From Xanthomonas sp. GPE 39 (GTDB lineage: Bacteria > Pseudomonadota > Gammaproteobacteria > Xanthomonadales > Xanthomonadaceae): 64,000 bases of DNA. Positions 45,803 to 55,379 of the stretch are shown in pieces. Position numbers and translations under genes: made by a program. Every line of letters begins with the position of its first letter. Position 1 is the first letter of the stretch. The stretch is taken from contig NZ_JZHZ01000007.1 in the NCBI RefSeq assembly GCF_000963005.1, forward strand, positions 3,008,056 to 3,072,055. Direction: 5' to 3'. The notes under the pieces are model-generated. The model did no database searches and was not told the origin of the DNA. It saw only the letters and a list, made by a program, of their open reading frames with translations.

Positions 45803-48148
45803 GTGCGCCGAGCTCTCCGCCTGCTACCCCTTCCGTTCAGTATCGCCCTCTGTCTGCCGGCAGTGGCGGCCGAAAAGCCGCCGAACTGGGGGCTGTGCCC
45901 AACCCCTGACGTGCTGCCCAAGTTCGACGACGCCCCCAAGCCGGATCCGAAGCTCGCCGAGAACCGCGAACAGCAGCCGACCGATGTCGAGGGCGACCAA
46001 CTCTCGGGCACCACGACCATCCCGAACTACACCGGCAACGTCGCGCTCAAGCGCGGCGACCAGTTCATGGGCACCGACAGCCTGCGGATGGACACCGAGA
46101 CCGGCAACTACATCGCACAGGGTCACGTGCGCTACCAGGATTCGTCGATCCGCCTGATCGCCGACCGCGCCGAAGGCAATCAGGACACCAACACCCACAA
46201 GATCACCAACATCCGCTATCAGTTGATCTCCCGCCGCGGCAACGGCACCGCCAACTCGGTAGACCTGCAAGGTGCTCTGGGGCAAATGCACCACTCCACC
46301 TACACCACCTGCGATCCCTCGCAACGGGTGTGGGAACTCTCCGCACCGGAGATCGACGTCGACAGCAACGAAGGGTTCGGCACCGCGCGCAATGCGATCC
46401 TGAAAATCTACAACGTGCCGGTCATGTACTCGCCCTGGTTCAAGTTCCCGATCGACGACAGTCGCAGCAGCGGCTTTTTGTTTCCGACGTTCGGCTTCAC
46501 CGGCCGCAATGGGTTCGATTACACCCAACCCTACTATTTGAATCTGGCACCGAACTACGACGCCACCCTGTATCCGCGCTTCATGAGCCGACGCGGCCTG
46601 ATGCTCGGCAGCGAATTCCGTTATCTCTACGATGGCGGCAAGGGCGAGGCACTGGCGGGCTACCTGCCCAATGACAAACTACGCGACAAGGACCGTGGTC
46701 GCTTCCAGTACCTGGGCTACCACAACATCAACGCGCAATGGCAGGCGCGCGCCTCGCTGATCTGGGTCAGCGACGATCGCTATACCGAAGACTTTTCCAA
46801 CCGCCTGCTCGGCAACACCGTCAGCAACCTGCAGAGTACGGTCGGTGTCTACGGCACCGGCGAGACCTGGACCGCCGGACTGATGGCCGATCGCTGGCAA
46901 CTGGCCGACTACACGCTCACTGAAGATTCACTGCCCTATAGCCGCCAGCCGCGCGCGTTCTTCAACTGGAACAAACCCCTCGGCGACTACTTCGAGGCTG
47001 GGCTGTACAGCGAAGCAGTGCGCTTCGTACACGACGACGTCCACGCCAAGGACGCGCTGTACCAGCGCACCGGGGTAATCAGCGAGCGGCCCGGCGGGGA
47101 GCGCCTGGATCTCAAACCCTACCTCTCCATGCCGCTGGCCGGTGCCGCCTGGTTCCTCAAGCCGACCCTGGCATGGCGCTATACCACCTACCAATTGGAA
47201 AGGGACCTGGCGAACACGCTCGGCGGCAACACCACCCCCTCGCGCAGCCTGCCGATCGCCAGCGTCGATGCCGGGGTCTACTTCGACCGCGATGCCAAAT
47301 TCGGCAACACCAACTATCTGCAAACCCTGGAACCGCGGCTGTTTTATCTGTACACGCCGTATCGGGACCAGAACGACCTGCCAATCTTCGACACCCGCGA
47401 GTTCACCTTCAGTTGGGGACAGTTGTTCCGCGACTCGCGCTACACCGGCGCCGACCGCCAGAACGATGCCAACCAGTTGACCATGGCATTGAGTTCGCGC
47501 CTGCTGCGCCAGAACGACGGCAAGGAAAAGCTATCGGTCAGCCTGGGACAGATCCTGTATTTCGACGACTCCCGGGTCAGCCTGCCCAACAGCGACACCA
47601 CGATCGCGCAGGGCAAGTCGGCCTGGGTCGCCGACGCCAACTACATGATCAACGACCGTTGGACGCTGGGCAGCACCTATCAGTGGGATCCCAAGTATCA
47701 CCGCAAGGATCTGGCCAGCGTCCGCATGCGTTACCTGCTGCCGGGCGACGGCATCGTCAACGTCGCCTACCGCTACCGCCGCGACCTGCTGGAGCAGGCC
47801 GACGCCTCGTTCCTGTACCCAATCAATTCGAATTGGAGCCTGGTCGGCCGTCATTACTATTCGTTCATGGACAAAAAGCCGCTGGAGACCATCCTCGGCG
47901 TGCAATGGGACAGTTGCTGCGTGGCCGTGCGTGCGCTGGCACGGCGCTACGTGCGCAATCGCACCGGCGCAATGGACACCGCGTTCCAGATCGAATTCGT
48001 CCTGAAGGGGTTCTCGTCGCTGGGGCAGGACACGGACCGCGTTCTGCGCCGTGCTATCCTCGGCTACAACCGCGACGACCTGTACTTGGTCCCGCCCAGC
48101 AATACCACGGCCGATCCGGACGCTTACGATCCGAACCAGATTCCATGA
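45803..48148 (+). CDS. lptD: LPS-assembly outer-membrane protein LptD
   Basis: A 781-residue beta-barrel (GTG start at 45803) with signal peptide RRALRLLPLPFSIALCLPAV ending VAA. The N-terminal OstA jelly roll covers ~60-190, followed by the LptD barrel. The four structural cysteines are all visible: Cys32 in NWGLCPTPD, one in TTCDPSQ, and the adjacent pair in WDSCCVAVRAL, which in E. coli form two disulfides needed for function. With LptE it inserts LPS into the outer membrane. The start is uncertain because no strong ribosome binding site is seen and the open frame continues upstream. Its TGA overlaps the surA ATG. Confidence 0.92.
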   Translation: MRRALRLLPLPFSIALCLPAVAAEKPPNWGLCPTPDVLPKFDDAPKPDPKLAENREQQPTDVEGDQLSGTTTIPNYTGNVALKRGDQFMGTDSLRMDTETGNYIAQGHVRYQDSSIRLIADRAEGNQDTNTHKITNIRYQLISRRGNGTANSVDLQGALGQMHHSTYTTCDPSQRVWELSAPEIDVDSNEGFGTARNAILKIYNVPVMYSPWFKFPIDDSRSSGFLFPTFGFTGRNGFDYTQPYYLNLAPNYDATLYPRFMSRRGLMLGSEFRYLYDGGKGEALAGYLPNDKLRDKDRGRFQYLGYHNINAQWQARASLIWVSDDRYTEDFSNRLLGNTVSNLQSTVGVYGTGETWTAGLMADRWQLADYTLTEDSLPYSRQPRAFFNWNKPLGDYFEAGLYSEAVRFVHDDVHAKDALYQRTGVISERPGGERLDLKPYLSMPLAGAAWFLKPTLAWRYTTYQLERDLANTLGGNTTPSRSLPIASVDAGVYFDRDAKFGNTNYLQTLEPRLFYLYTPYRDQNDLPIFDTREFTFSWGQLFRDSRYTGADRQNDANQLTMALSSRLLRQNDGKEKLSVSLGQILYFDDSRVSLPNSDTTIAQGKSAWVADANYMINDRWTLGSTYQWDPKYHRKDLASVRMRYLLPGDGIVNVAYRYRRDLLEQADASFLYPINSNWSLVGRHYYSFMDKKPLETILGVQWDSCCVAVRALARRYVRNRTGAMDTAFQIEFVLKGFSSLGQDTDRVLRRAILGYNRDDLYLVPPSNTTADPDAYDPNQIP

Positions 48149-49512
48149 CCAAGACCCTCTCTGCTTTCCTCGTCGCCGTGCTGGCCATCGCTGGCGTCTC
48201 CACCCAGGCCACCGCACAACAAACCCAACCACTGGACCGCATCGCTGCGGTGGTCGACGAAGATGTCGTGCTGCAGAGCGAGCTGGATCGCGCCTTGCGC
48301 AACGTCAAAGCACAGTATGCCGGTCGCGACACGCAGTTGCCTCCTGATAACGTGCTGCGCCGCCAAGTGCTCGAGCGTCTGGTTCTGGTCAAACTGCAAG
48401 TGGCCCGCGCCAACAGCACCGGCATCCATGTCAGCGACGACGAACTGAACCGCGCCATCGCCAGCATCGCCCAGCAAAACAATACCGACGTGGATGGCCT
48501 GCGCAAGAAAATCGCCGCAGACGGCATGTCCTACGACGACTTCCGCAACTCGGTGCGCGACGAAATCACCGTGCAACGCCTGCGCCAGAGCTTCGCGCAA
48601 AGCCGGATCAACGTCAGCGAAAGCGAAGTGGATGCCGCCCTGACCCAACAGGCCACCATCGGCACCCAGTATCACCTCGCGCATATCCTGGTTGGTTTGC
48701 CGGAAGGCGCCACCGCCGAGCAGATCAAGACCGCGCAGGGCAAGATCGATGGCGTCAAGAGCCTGATCGACAAGGGCGAGATCGACTTCAATGCCGCCGC
48801 CGTGCGCTACTCCGACAGCCCCAACGCGCTGGAAGGCGGCGACCTCGGCTGGCGTAGCCTGGACGAGATCCCGAACGCATTCGCGCAGTTGATCCGCGAT
48901 ATGAAGCCCGGCCAGGTCGCTGGCCCGCTGCGCGGCCCCAGCGGCTTTCAGTTATTGAAGCTGGTCGAAGTGCGTGACGCCGCCGCCAACCCGGAAAAGA
49001 AAACCGTCACCGAGTACCACGCCCGCCACATCCTGGCGCGGATCAACGACACCCAGACCGATGCTGCGGCCAAGGCCAAGATCGAGACCTTGCGTGCGCG
49101 CATCGCCGGTGGCGCCGATTTCCAGAAAGTGGCCAAGGAAGCCTCGGAAGATGCCAACACCCGTAGTCAGGGCGGCGATCTGGGCTGGTTCCCAATCGAT
49201 GCGTTCGGCGCGGATTTCGGCCACCAGGTCGAAAGCCTCCAGGACGGGCAGATTTCCCAGCCGTTCCGTACCGAGGCTGGCTGGCACATCCTGCAACGCG
49301 TCGGCGCGCGCCAGACCGATGTCACCAGCGACACGCAGCGCGCCCAGGTCCGCGAGACCATCGGTCGTCGCAAGCTAGAGGAAGAGTACAACCGCTTCCT
49401 GCAGGAAATGCGCGGCGAAGCCTACGTCGACCTGCGCCTGGGCAACACCGACACGACAACGCCGGCCGCGGAGACCACGCCAGCGCCGGCGGCCACTGCT
49501 ACCAAGCACTGA
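48145..49512 (+). CDS. surA: Periplasmic chaperone and peptidyl-prolyl isomerase SurA
   Basis: A 455-residue periplasmic protein. The signal peptide MTKTLSAFLVAVLAIAGVST ends around TATAQ, and the N-domain contains LDRIAAVVDEDVVLQSELDR. Two parvulin domains follow: HLAHILVGLPEGATAEQIKT and GGDLGWRSLDEIPNAFAQL for the first, and YHARHILARINDTQTDA with GGDLGWFPIDAFGADFG for the second. It chaperones outer-membrane proteins such as LptD, encoded just upstream with a 4-base overlap. The C-terminal tail is Thr/Ala rich and of low complexity. Length is close to the E. coli protein (428). Confidence 0.95.
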   Translation: MTKTLSAFLVAVLAIAGVSTQATAQQTQPLDRIAAVVDEDVVLQSELDRALRNVKAQYAGRDTQLPPDNVLRRQVLERLVLVKLQVARANSTGIHVSDDELNRAIASIAQQNNTDVDGLRKKIAADGMSYDDFRNSVRDEITVQRLRQSFAQSRINVSESEVDAALTQQATIGTQYHLAHILVGLPEGATAEQIKTAQGKIDGVKSLIDKGEIDFNAAAVRYSDSPNALEGGDLGWRSLDEIPNAFAQLIRDMKPGQVAGPLRGPSGFQLLKLVEVRDAAANPEKKTVTEYHARHILARINDTQTDAAAKAKIETLRARIAGGADFQKVAKEASEDANTRSQGGDLGWFPIDAFGADFGHQVESLQDGQISQPFRTEAGWHILQRVGARQTDVTSDTQRAQVRETIGRRKLEEEYNRFLQEMRGEAYVDLRLGNTDTTTPAAETTPAPAATATKH

Positions 49513-49515
49513 ACC

Positions 49516-50490
49516 ATGCGCCCCTCGCTCGCGCTGGTCCCAGGCGAGCCGGGCGGGATCGGCCCGGAGCTGTGCGTGCGGCTGGCACAACAGCCGCGCC
49601 ACGACTGCCAACTGCTGGCTTTCGCCGATCCGGACACACTCCGCGCCGCCGCCGCCGCACTCTCGCTACCACTGCGGCTGCTACCCGAATCCAGTGCCGC
49701 CATCGCCCCGGGCGACTTGCGTCTGCGCACCGTCCCCAATGCCGCGCCCAACCGATTTGGTCGTACCGAGCCGGCCAATGCCGCTGCGGTGATCGGCGCG
49801 TTGACCCAGGCCGCCGACGCCTGCCTGCGTGGCGAACTGGCTGGCATGGTCACCGGCCCGGTGCACAAGGCTGCGATCAACGCAGGGGGCATCGCCTATA
49901 CCGGCACGACCGAACTGCTCGCCCAACACGCAGGCTGCGAGGTCGTGATGATGCTGGCAAACGAGATCGTGCGCGTCGCCCTGGCCACCACGCATTTACC
50001 GCTGCGTGCAGTCGCCGACGCCCTGACCCCCGCACTCCTGGAACGCAGCCTGCGCATCACCCACGCCGCGCTGCGCCGCACATTCGGCATCGCCATGCCG
50101 ACCATCGCCGTACTGGGACTCAACCCGCACGCTGGCGAGGACGGTCATCTGGGACACGAGGAAATCGAGGTCATGCAGCCGGTACTGGAAGCCCTGCGCG
50201 GCGAGGGCATGCGCTTGCTCGGCCCGCTACCCGCCGATACCGCATTCCTGCCGCAGAAGCTGACCGAAGTCGACGCCGTGCTGGCGATGTACCACGATCA
50301 AGGGCTGCCGGTGCTGAAATACAGTGGTTTCGAGCAGGCGGTGAATCTGACCTTGGGCCTGCCCTACCCGCGCGTAGCGGTCGACCACGGCACCGCGCTG
50401 GAACTGGCTGGCCGTGGCCTTGCCGACCCATCCAGTCTGTTCGCCGCAGTCGCCTTGTGCGCGCAACTGGCTGCGCGCCAGGACAGATAA
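49516..50490 (+). CDS. pdxA: 4-hydroxythreonine-4-phosphate dehydrogenase
   Basis: A 324-residue metal- and NAD-dependent dehydrogenase starting MRPSLALVPGEPGGIGPELC. The divalent-metal histidines are visible in VTGPVHKAAINAGG, ATTHLPLRAV and AMYHDQGLPVLKY, and NPHAGEDGHLGHEEIEVMQ and VDHGTALELAG are family signatures. It oxidises 4-phosphohydroxy-threonine in pyridoxal 5'-phosphate synthesis. It starts 3 bases after surA and belongs to the conserved lptD-surA-pdxA-rsmA-apaG-apaH row. Confidence 0.95.
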   Translation: MRPSLALVPGEPGGIGPELCVRLAQQPRHDCQLLAFADPDTLRAAAAALSLPLRLLPESSAAIAPGDLRLRTVPNAAPNRFGRTEPANAAAVIGALTQAADACLRGELAGMVTGPVHKAAINAGGIAYTGTTELLAQHAGCEVVMMLANEIVRVALATTHLPLRAVADALTPALLERSLRITHAALRRTFGIAMPTIAVLGLNPHAGEDGHLGHEEIEVMQPVLEALRGEGMRLLGPLPADTAFLPQKLTEVDAVLAMYHDQGLPVLKYSGFEQAVNLTLGLPYPRVAVDHGTALELAGRGLADPSSLFAAVALCAQLAARQDR

Positions 50491-50710
50491 CCTTGCCTGG
50501 GTTGTCGCAGCGACGTCGGCTTGGAGTGGTCCACGCCCATGCGACATCCTCCACAACGCGCGTCGCAACTGACAGCGCGCAAGGCAGCAGAACGCGGAAT
50601 CGCCCAAGGACACCGCTCATGCTCAGCCAGGCAACCAAAAATCCGAGGACGCGCATGCGGATGATGCCGGCACGCCGCATCGTCCATCCCATGCCGATAA
50701 AATGCACGCC

Positions 50711-51505
50711 ATGACCTCCTCTCCCGGCTTCGGCGCACCGGCCAAGAAATCGCTCGGCCAACACTTCCTCAGCGACCGCCACTACATCGACAACATCGTC
50801 CGCGCGGTGGATCCCAAACCAGGCGACCGACTGGTCGAGATCGGCCCCGGGCAGGGCGCGATCACCTTCCCGTTGCTGCGTCGGCATGGAGAGCTGACCG
50901 TGATCGAGTTCGATCGCGACCTGATCGCGCCACTGACCACCGCCGCAGCCAACCTCGGCGAACTCACCATCCTTCACCGCGATGTGCTCTCGGTGGACTT
51001 CGGCGCGCTGGCTGGCGATGGCCGCATCCGTCTGGTCGGCAACCTGCCCTACAACATCTCCTCGCCGATCCTGTTCCATGCCCTGGACCATGCCGCGGCG
51101 ATCGCCGACATGCACTTCATGCTGCAAAAAGAAGTGGTCGACCGGATGGCCGCCGCACCGGGCAGCAAGGTCTACGGCAGGCTCAGCGTGATGCTGCAAG
51201 CCTACTGCGAAGTAACCGCCTTGTTCGTCGTGCCACCGGGCGCGTTCCGCCCTCCTCCCAAAGTGGATTCAGCAGTGGTGCGGCTGGTCCCACGGCCTGC
51301 CCAGGAGGTCGGCATCGCCGATCCGCGCCGCTTCGCCGACGTGGTGCGCGCCGCGTTCGGGCAACGCCGCAAGACCCTGCGCAATGCGCTCAACGGGGTC
51401 TGCGATGGCGCGCAGTTCGAGGCCGCTGGGGTCCGCGCAGACGCGCGCGCCGAGCAACTGGCGGTCGCCGATTTCGTGCGACTAGCCAACCTGCCGCCCT
51501 CATGA
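50711..51505 (+). CDS. rsmA: 16S rRNA dimethyladenosine transferase
   Basis: A 264-residue SAM-dependent methyltransferase, also known as KsgA. KKSLGQHFLSDRHYIDNIVR is the conserved N-terminus, VEIGPGQGAITFPLLR binds SAM, and RLVGNLPYNISSPILFHAL carries the NLPY catalytic motif. FGQRRKTLRNAL ends the helical domain. It dimethylates A1518 and A1519 near the 3' end of 16S rRNA. The ATG at 50711 fits family starts better than the ATG three codons earlier at 50702. The 220-base gap upstream holds nothing I can support. Confidence 0.94.
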   Translation: MTSSPGFGAPAKKSLGQHFLSDRHYIDNIVRAVDPKPGDRLVEIGPGQGAITFPLLRRHGELTVIEFDRDLIAPLTTAAANLGELTILHRDVLSVDFGALAGDGRIRLVGNLPYNISSPILFHALDHAAAIADMHFMLQKEVVDRMAAAPGSKVYGRLSVMLQAYCEVTALFVVPPGAFRPPPKVDSAVVRLVPRPAQEVGIADPRRFADVVRAAFGQRRKTLRNALNGVCDGAQFEAAGVRADARAEQLAVADFVRLANLPPS

Positions 51506-51598
51506 GCCAGCCACACCAATGCGCTGCGTTCTGCTTCCCCGATACGCTCCTCGGCACAGGCCGTCCATTCTGGCGTCCGCTTTGCTTACACTGTGAGC

Positions 51599-51982
51599 AT
51601 GAATGATGACGCCCCCTATCGCATCGAGGTCGAAGTATTGCCCCGATTCCTCGTCGACCAATCGGCACCGGAGGAAGGGCGCTATGCGTTCGCCTACACG
51701 ATCCGCATCCGCAACCGTGGCCGCGTCGCCGCACGTCTGATCGCCCGACACTGGGAGATCACCGACGGCAATGGCCGGATCGAACGCGTGGACGGGGACG
51801 GGGTCGTCGGCGAACAGCCGCGACTGCGCCCCGGCGAGGATTTCCGTTACACCTCCGGACTCATGCTGGAAACCGAACACGGCATGATGCGCGGGCATTA
51901 CGACATGGAGGCCGACGACGGCACCCAGTTCATCGCCGCGATCGCGCCGTTCGTGCTATCCGTGCCACGGACACTGCACTGA
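51599..51982 (+). CDS. apaG: ApaG (DUF525) protein
   Basis: A 127-residue beta-sandwich protein starting [20 protein letters not shown]. The family core [20 protein letters not shown] and [20 protein letters not shown] with [20 protein letters not shown] is nearly complete. ApaG proteins bind Co2+/Mg2+ and pyrophosphate in some species, and their role is uncertain. The ATG at 51599 was chosen; the in-frame GTG two codons upstream would add two residues. It lies between rsmA and apaH as in most gammaproteobacteria. Confidence 0.93.
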   Translation: MNDDAPYRIEVEVLPRFLVDQSAPEEGRYAFAYTIRIRNRGRVAARLIARHWEITDGNGRIERVDGDGVVGEQPRLRPGEDFRYTSGLMLETEHGMMRGHYDMEADDGTQFIAAIAPFVLSVPRTLH

Positions 51983-51992
51983 TGGCGGCCAC

Positions 51993-52907
51993 ATGAGCGT
52001 CTGGGCGATCGGCGACCTGCAGGGGTGTTACGACATAACCCAGCGGCTGCTGGAAAAAATCCGCTTCGATCCGGCGGTGGATCGGCTGTGGTTCTGCGGC
52101 GACCTGGTCAACCGCGGCGGGCAGTCGTTGGAGACGCTGCGCCTGGTGCACGCGTTACGCGACCAAAGCGTGGTGGTGCTTGGCAACCACGACCTCTCGC
52201 TACTGGCGATCGGCGAACGCAGTGCGGACGAACAGCGCAAGGTCAACCCGGACTTGCAGCGCATCGTGCTGGCCGAAGATCGCGACGAACTGCTGACCTG
52301 GCTGCGCATGCAGAAACTGCTGCACGCCGACCGTGAACTAGGCTGGATGATGATCCATGCCGGACTCGCACCGAAGTGGACAACGGCCATGGCCGAAAAA
52401 CACGCTCGCGAGGTCGAGCAACAACTACACGGTAACGGCTACCGCAGGCTGTTGCGCAACATGTACGGCGACCGCCCGGCATGGACGCCAGGACTGACTG
52501 GCTACGACCGTTCGCGAGCGATCATCAACCTATTCACCCGCGCCCGCTATTGCACCCCGCGCGGTCGCATCGCCATCGAGGAAAAGGGCGCGCCAGGCAC
52601 CCAGGCGCAGGGCCTGTATCCCTGGTTCGAAGTGCCAGGACGGGTCGAGCGGGACCTGAAGATCGTCTGCGGCCACTGGTCCACGCTGGGCCTGACCATC
52701 ACCCAGGGCGTGCATGCCATCGACACCGGCGCGGTCTGGGGGGGCAAGCTCACCGCACTGCGCTTGGACAGCGAGGAGCTGCAGGTCGTGCAAGTGCCGG
52801 GGCGCCCAGTCGAAGGGCCGCCACCGGCAGCACGCACCGGCAACTCGCGGCAGCGTCACCCTCAAAAACGCAACGCGCCTACGGCATCGTCGCCAGGCCA
52901 GGACTGA
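51993..52907 (+). CDS. apaH: Symmetrical diadenosine-tetraphosphate hydrolase
   Basis: A 304-residue metallophosphatase starting MSVWAIGDLQGCYDITQRLL. The calcineurin-like metal motifs are present: GDLQGCYD, LWFCGDLVNRGG and VVVLGNHDLSLLA, plus MIHAGLAPKWTTAMAEKHA later. It cleaves Ap4A to two ADP and controls alarmone levels. The C-terminal part carries a short basic, Pro-rich tail (RPVEGPPPAARTGNSRQR). Ten bases after apaG, it is probably translated from the same mRNA, and it converges with folA. Confidence 0.94.
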   Translation: MSVWAIGDLQGCYDITQRLLEKIRFDPAVDRLWFCGDLVNRGGQSLETLRLVHALRDQSVVVLGNHDLSLLAIGERSADEQRKVNPDLQRIVLAEDRDELLTWLRMQKLLHADRELGWMMIHAGLAPKWTTAMAEKHAREVEQQLHGNGYRRLLRNMYGDRPAWTPGLTGYDRSRAIINLFTRARYCTPRGRIAIEEKGAPGTQAQGLYPWFEVPGRVERDLKIVCGHWSTLGLTITQGVHAIDTGAVWGGKLTALRLDSEELQVVQVPGRPVEGPPPAARTGNSRQRHPQKRNAPTASSPGQD

Positions 52908-52928
52908 TCGCTTCGCACATCTAGGCTC

Positions 52929-53435
52929 CTACACCGCGCTTGGTCGGCGCTGGTAGTCCACGAACTCGAACGCCAAGGCGTGGCGGGCATCGGTCGGATG
53001 CGGTTGCCGTGCCAGCACCTCCCACTGCGTCGGATCGAACACAGGGAAATGTGCATCGGCACCATCGACCAGCGTGTCGACATGGGTCAGGTACAGCCGT
53101 CCGGCCAGCGGCAGCGTCATGGCGAAAATATCGCCACCACCGATGACCGCCAGTTCCGTGGCACCGGCATTTTGGACCGTATCGAGCGCCGCCTGCAGCG
53201 ACGCCACCGCCTGCATGTCCGCGAACGGCACGTGTCCGGATCGGGTCATGACCAGATTCAATCGCCCCGGCAGCGCGCGTCCCAGCGACTGCGCGGTTTT
53301 GCGCCCCATCAGCACCGGCTTGCCCAGAGTGAGTGCTTTGAAGCGTTTCAAATCATCCGGCAGCCGCCATGGCAGGTCGTTGTCACGACCGATGGCATTT
53401 GCCCGATCCAGTGCGGCAATCAGCGTCAATCGCAA
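52929..53435 (-). CDS. folA: Dihydrofolate reductase
   Basis: A ~168-residue protein, (L)RLTLIAALDRANAIGRDNDL followed by PWRLPDDLKRFKALTLGKPV, with the classic PWxLPxDLxxF motif, VLMGRKTAQSLGRALPGRLN for NADPH binding and AVIGGGDIFAMTLPLAGRL. It reduces dihydrofolate, complementing the neighbouring thyA which produces it. No ATG begins the conserved part; a TTG at 53435 (then another at 53429) is the likely start. The alternative ATG at 53537 overlaps the thyA stop but would add a 34-residue extension encoded by a repeat. Length without the extension matches normal DHFR. Confidence 0.85.
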   Translation of the reverse strand: MRLTLIAALDRANAIGRDNDLPWRLPDDLKRFKALTLGKPVLMGRKTAQSLGRALPGRLNLVMTRSGHVPFADMQAVASLQAALDTVQNAGATELAVIGGGDIFAMTLPLAGRLYLTHVDTLVDGADAHFPVFDPTQWEVLARQPHPTDARHALAFEFVDYQRRPSAV

Positions 53436-53497
53436 CCCATCGCCCAGGCCACGGAGCGCATTCGTTTCCCCACCTGCCAGCGTTGCTTGTGTTTTTG

Positions 53498-53528
53498 CCG
53501 AGTCCCGGGCACCAGGTCCCGAGTCCCG
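53498..53528. repeat. Short direct repeat CCGAGTCCCG x2 between thyA and folA
   Basis: CCGAGTCCCG occurs at 53498-53507 and again at 53519-53528, 21 bases apart, with further GGGAC-like units between. Short GGGAC/GTCCC-rich intergenic repeats are familiar from Xanthomonas chromosomes. It falls in the open frame upstream of the folA core, supporting the idea that this stretch is non-coding. Confidence 0.5.
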
Positions 53529-53533
53529 CCCCC

Positions 53534-54328
53534 TCATACCGCCACCGGCGCTTTGATCGCCGGATGCGGATCGTAGCCTTCGATTGCGATGTCGTCGTAA
53601 GTGAAGGCAAACAGATCGGTGACTGCCGGATTAAGACGCAAGGTCGGCAACGGCCGCGGCGTGCGTGCCAACTGCTCGCGCGCCTGCGCAAAGTGATTGG
53701 AATACAGGTGCGCGTCGCCCAAGGTATGCACAAAATCGCCCACGCCCAGACCGGTGGCCTGCGCCACCATGTGCGTGAGCAGCGCATAGCTGGCGATGTT
53801 GAATGGCACGCCGAGGAAAATATCGCCGCTGCGCTGGTAAAGCTGGCAACTGAGTTTGCCGTCGACCACGTAGAACTGGAACAGGCTGTGGCACGGCATC
53901 AGCGCCATCTGCGGCAGCTCGGCCACGTTCCAGGCACTGATCACCAACCGCCGCGAATCCGGATTGCGCTTGATCTCCTCCACCAGCCACTGCATCTGAT
54001 CGATCTCGCGGCCATCAGCACTGGACCAGCGCCGCCACTGCTTACCGTACACCGGGCCGAGTTCGCCCTGCGCATCGGCCCACTCGTCCCAGATGCTGAC
54101 CTTGTTGTCCTTGAGGTAGGCGATGTTGGTCTCGCCTTTCAGGAACCACAGCAACTCATGCACGATCGAACGCAGATGCAGCTTCTTGGTGGTGACCAGT
54201 GGAAAGCCCGCATTGAGATCGAAGCGCATCTGCCAACCGAATACGCTGCGCGTGCCGGTTCCGGTGCGGTCGGATTTCTCCGCGCCGTGCATGAGCACAT
54301 GACGCAACAACTCCAGATACGGGGTCAT
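53534..54328 (-). CDS. thyA: Thymidylate synthase
   Basis: A 264-residue protein starting [39 protein letters not shown] (folate/dUMP binding), [20 protein letters not shown], the catalytic Cys in [13 protein letters not shown] and the terminal [19 protein letters not shown] are all intact. It methylates dUMP to dTMP using methylenetetrahydrofolate and yields dihydrofolate, the substrate of the folA product downstream. Its ATG overlaps the lgt stop by 4 bases, indicating a coupled lgt-thyA-folA unit. Confidence 0.97.
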   Translation of the reverse strand: MTPYLELLRHVLMHGAEKSDRTGTGTRSVFGWQMRFDLNAGFPLVTTKKLHLRSIVHELLWFLKGETNIAYLKDNKVSIWDEWADAQGELGPVYGKQWRRWSSADGREIDQMQWLVEEIKRNPDSRRLVISAWNVAELPQMALMPCHSLFQFYVVDGKLSCQLYQRSGDIFLGVPFNIASYALLTHMVAQATGLGVGDFVHTLGDAHLYSNHFAQAREQLARTPRPLPTLRLNPAVTDLFAFTYDDIAIEGYDPHPAIKAPVAV

Positions 54329-55203
54329 TTGGCAACCTCCATCGGCGGCACTGGCTGCAGTACCGGTGCGCTACGCGAGCGCCACAATAAGAACAGACCC
54401 AACAAAATCAGCGGCGTACTCAAGATCTGCCCCATCGTCAGCCAGTGAAATGCCAGATAACCGATTGGCGCATCCGGCACACGCACGAACTCCACCGCGA
54501 AACGGAAGACGCCGTATAAAAGTGCGAACAGCCCGGACACCGCGTAGCGCGCCCGTGGCTGCATCGAGAATGTCCACAACACCGCGAACATCACCAGACC
54601 TTCCAGCGTCGCTTCATACAGCTGCGAGGGATGCCGCGCGAACTTATCCAACGCGCCGGTGGCGTATTGCGCCTGAATCTGCGCCATCGGCCAATCCTGT
54701 AGTTCTGGCGCGCGCGGGAAAATCACCCCCCAGCCCGCGTCGGTGAACTTGCCCCACAACTCGCCGCCGACGAAGTTACCGATGCGACCGAACCCCAGCC
54801 CCAGCGGAACCAGTGGGGCAATGAAATCCATGGTATCGAAGAAGTGCAGACGCGCCTTGCGCGTCCACCACGCCGAAGCCACCAGCACGCCGATCAGGCC
54901 GCCGTGGAAGCTCATGCCGCCATCCCATACCTTGAACACCAGCAACGGATCGGCAAGGACATCGTGCAACGCGTAGAACAGCATGTAGCCGATGCGCCCG
55001 CCCAGCACCACCCCGAGCATCGCGTAGAACAGCAGGTCGGAGAACCCGTCCGCATCCACGCCCGGCAGCCGCCCGGCCCGGATTCGGCTGCGTCCCAGCC
55101 ACCAGGCCGACACGAAACCGGCCAGGTACATCAAACCGTACCAGTGCACCTTCACCGGGCCGAGCGAGAAGGCGATGGGATCGATTTGATGGAGATAGGT
55201 CAT
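54325..55203 (-). CDS. lgt: Prolipoprotein diacylglyceryl transferase
   Basis: A 292-residue integral membrane enzyme starting [60 protein letters not shown] (the Lgt signature with conserved Arg, Asn and Glu) and [17 protein letters not shown] are present, with about seven spans. It transfers diacylglycerol to the lipobox cysteine of prolipoproteins, including the lipoproteins in this window. The ATG at 55203 starts the conserved N-terminus. It is the first gene of lgt-thyA-folA. Confidence 0.96.
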   Translation of the reverse strand: MTYLHQIDPIAFSLGPVKVHWYGLMYLAGFVSAWWLGRSRIRAGRLPGVDADGFSDLLFYAMLGVVLGGRIGYMLFYALHDVLADPLLVFKVWDGGMSFHGGLIGVLVASAWWTRKARLHFFDTMDFIAPLVPLGLGFGRIGNFVGGELWGKFTDAGWGVIFPRAPELQDWPMAQIQAQYATGALDKFARHPSQLYEATLEGLVMFAVLWTFSMQPRARYAVSGLFALLYGVFRFAVEFVRVPDAPIGYLAFHWLTMGQILSTPLILLGLFLLWRSRSAPVLQPVPPMEVAK

Positions 55204-55379
55204 ACGCAGACGTAAGCCAGTAGGCAAAGATTGCCTATTCTGCCACCGACACCGCCCGACACCGCATCGCGATTGCCATCGACACAGACCGCTTCATCTA
55301 CGGGCAGGCCACAGCACAGCCCTCACCAACCGCGACGCAGGCATCTCGCATCACTGCGATGCGCAGGGGTTTACCCAAC

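Noticed and set aside
47173..48144. Long plus-strand open frame inside lptD, running into surA
   Set aside because: The upstream part is a shifted frame of lptD with Arg/Pro/Gly-rich nonsense. Only the part from ATG 48145 is surA.
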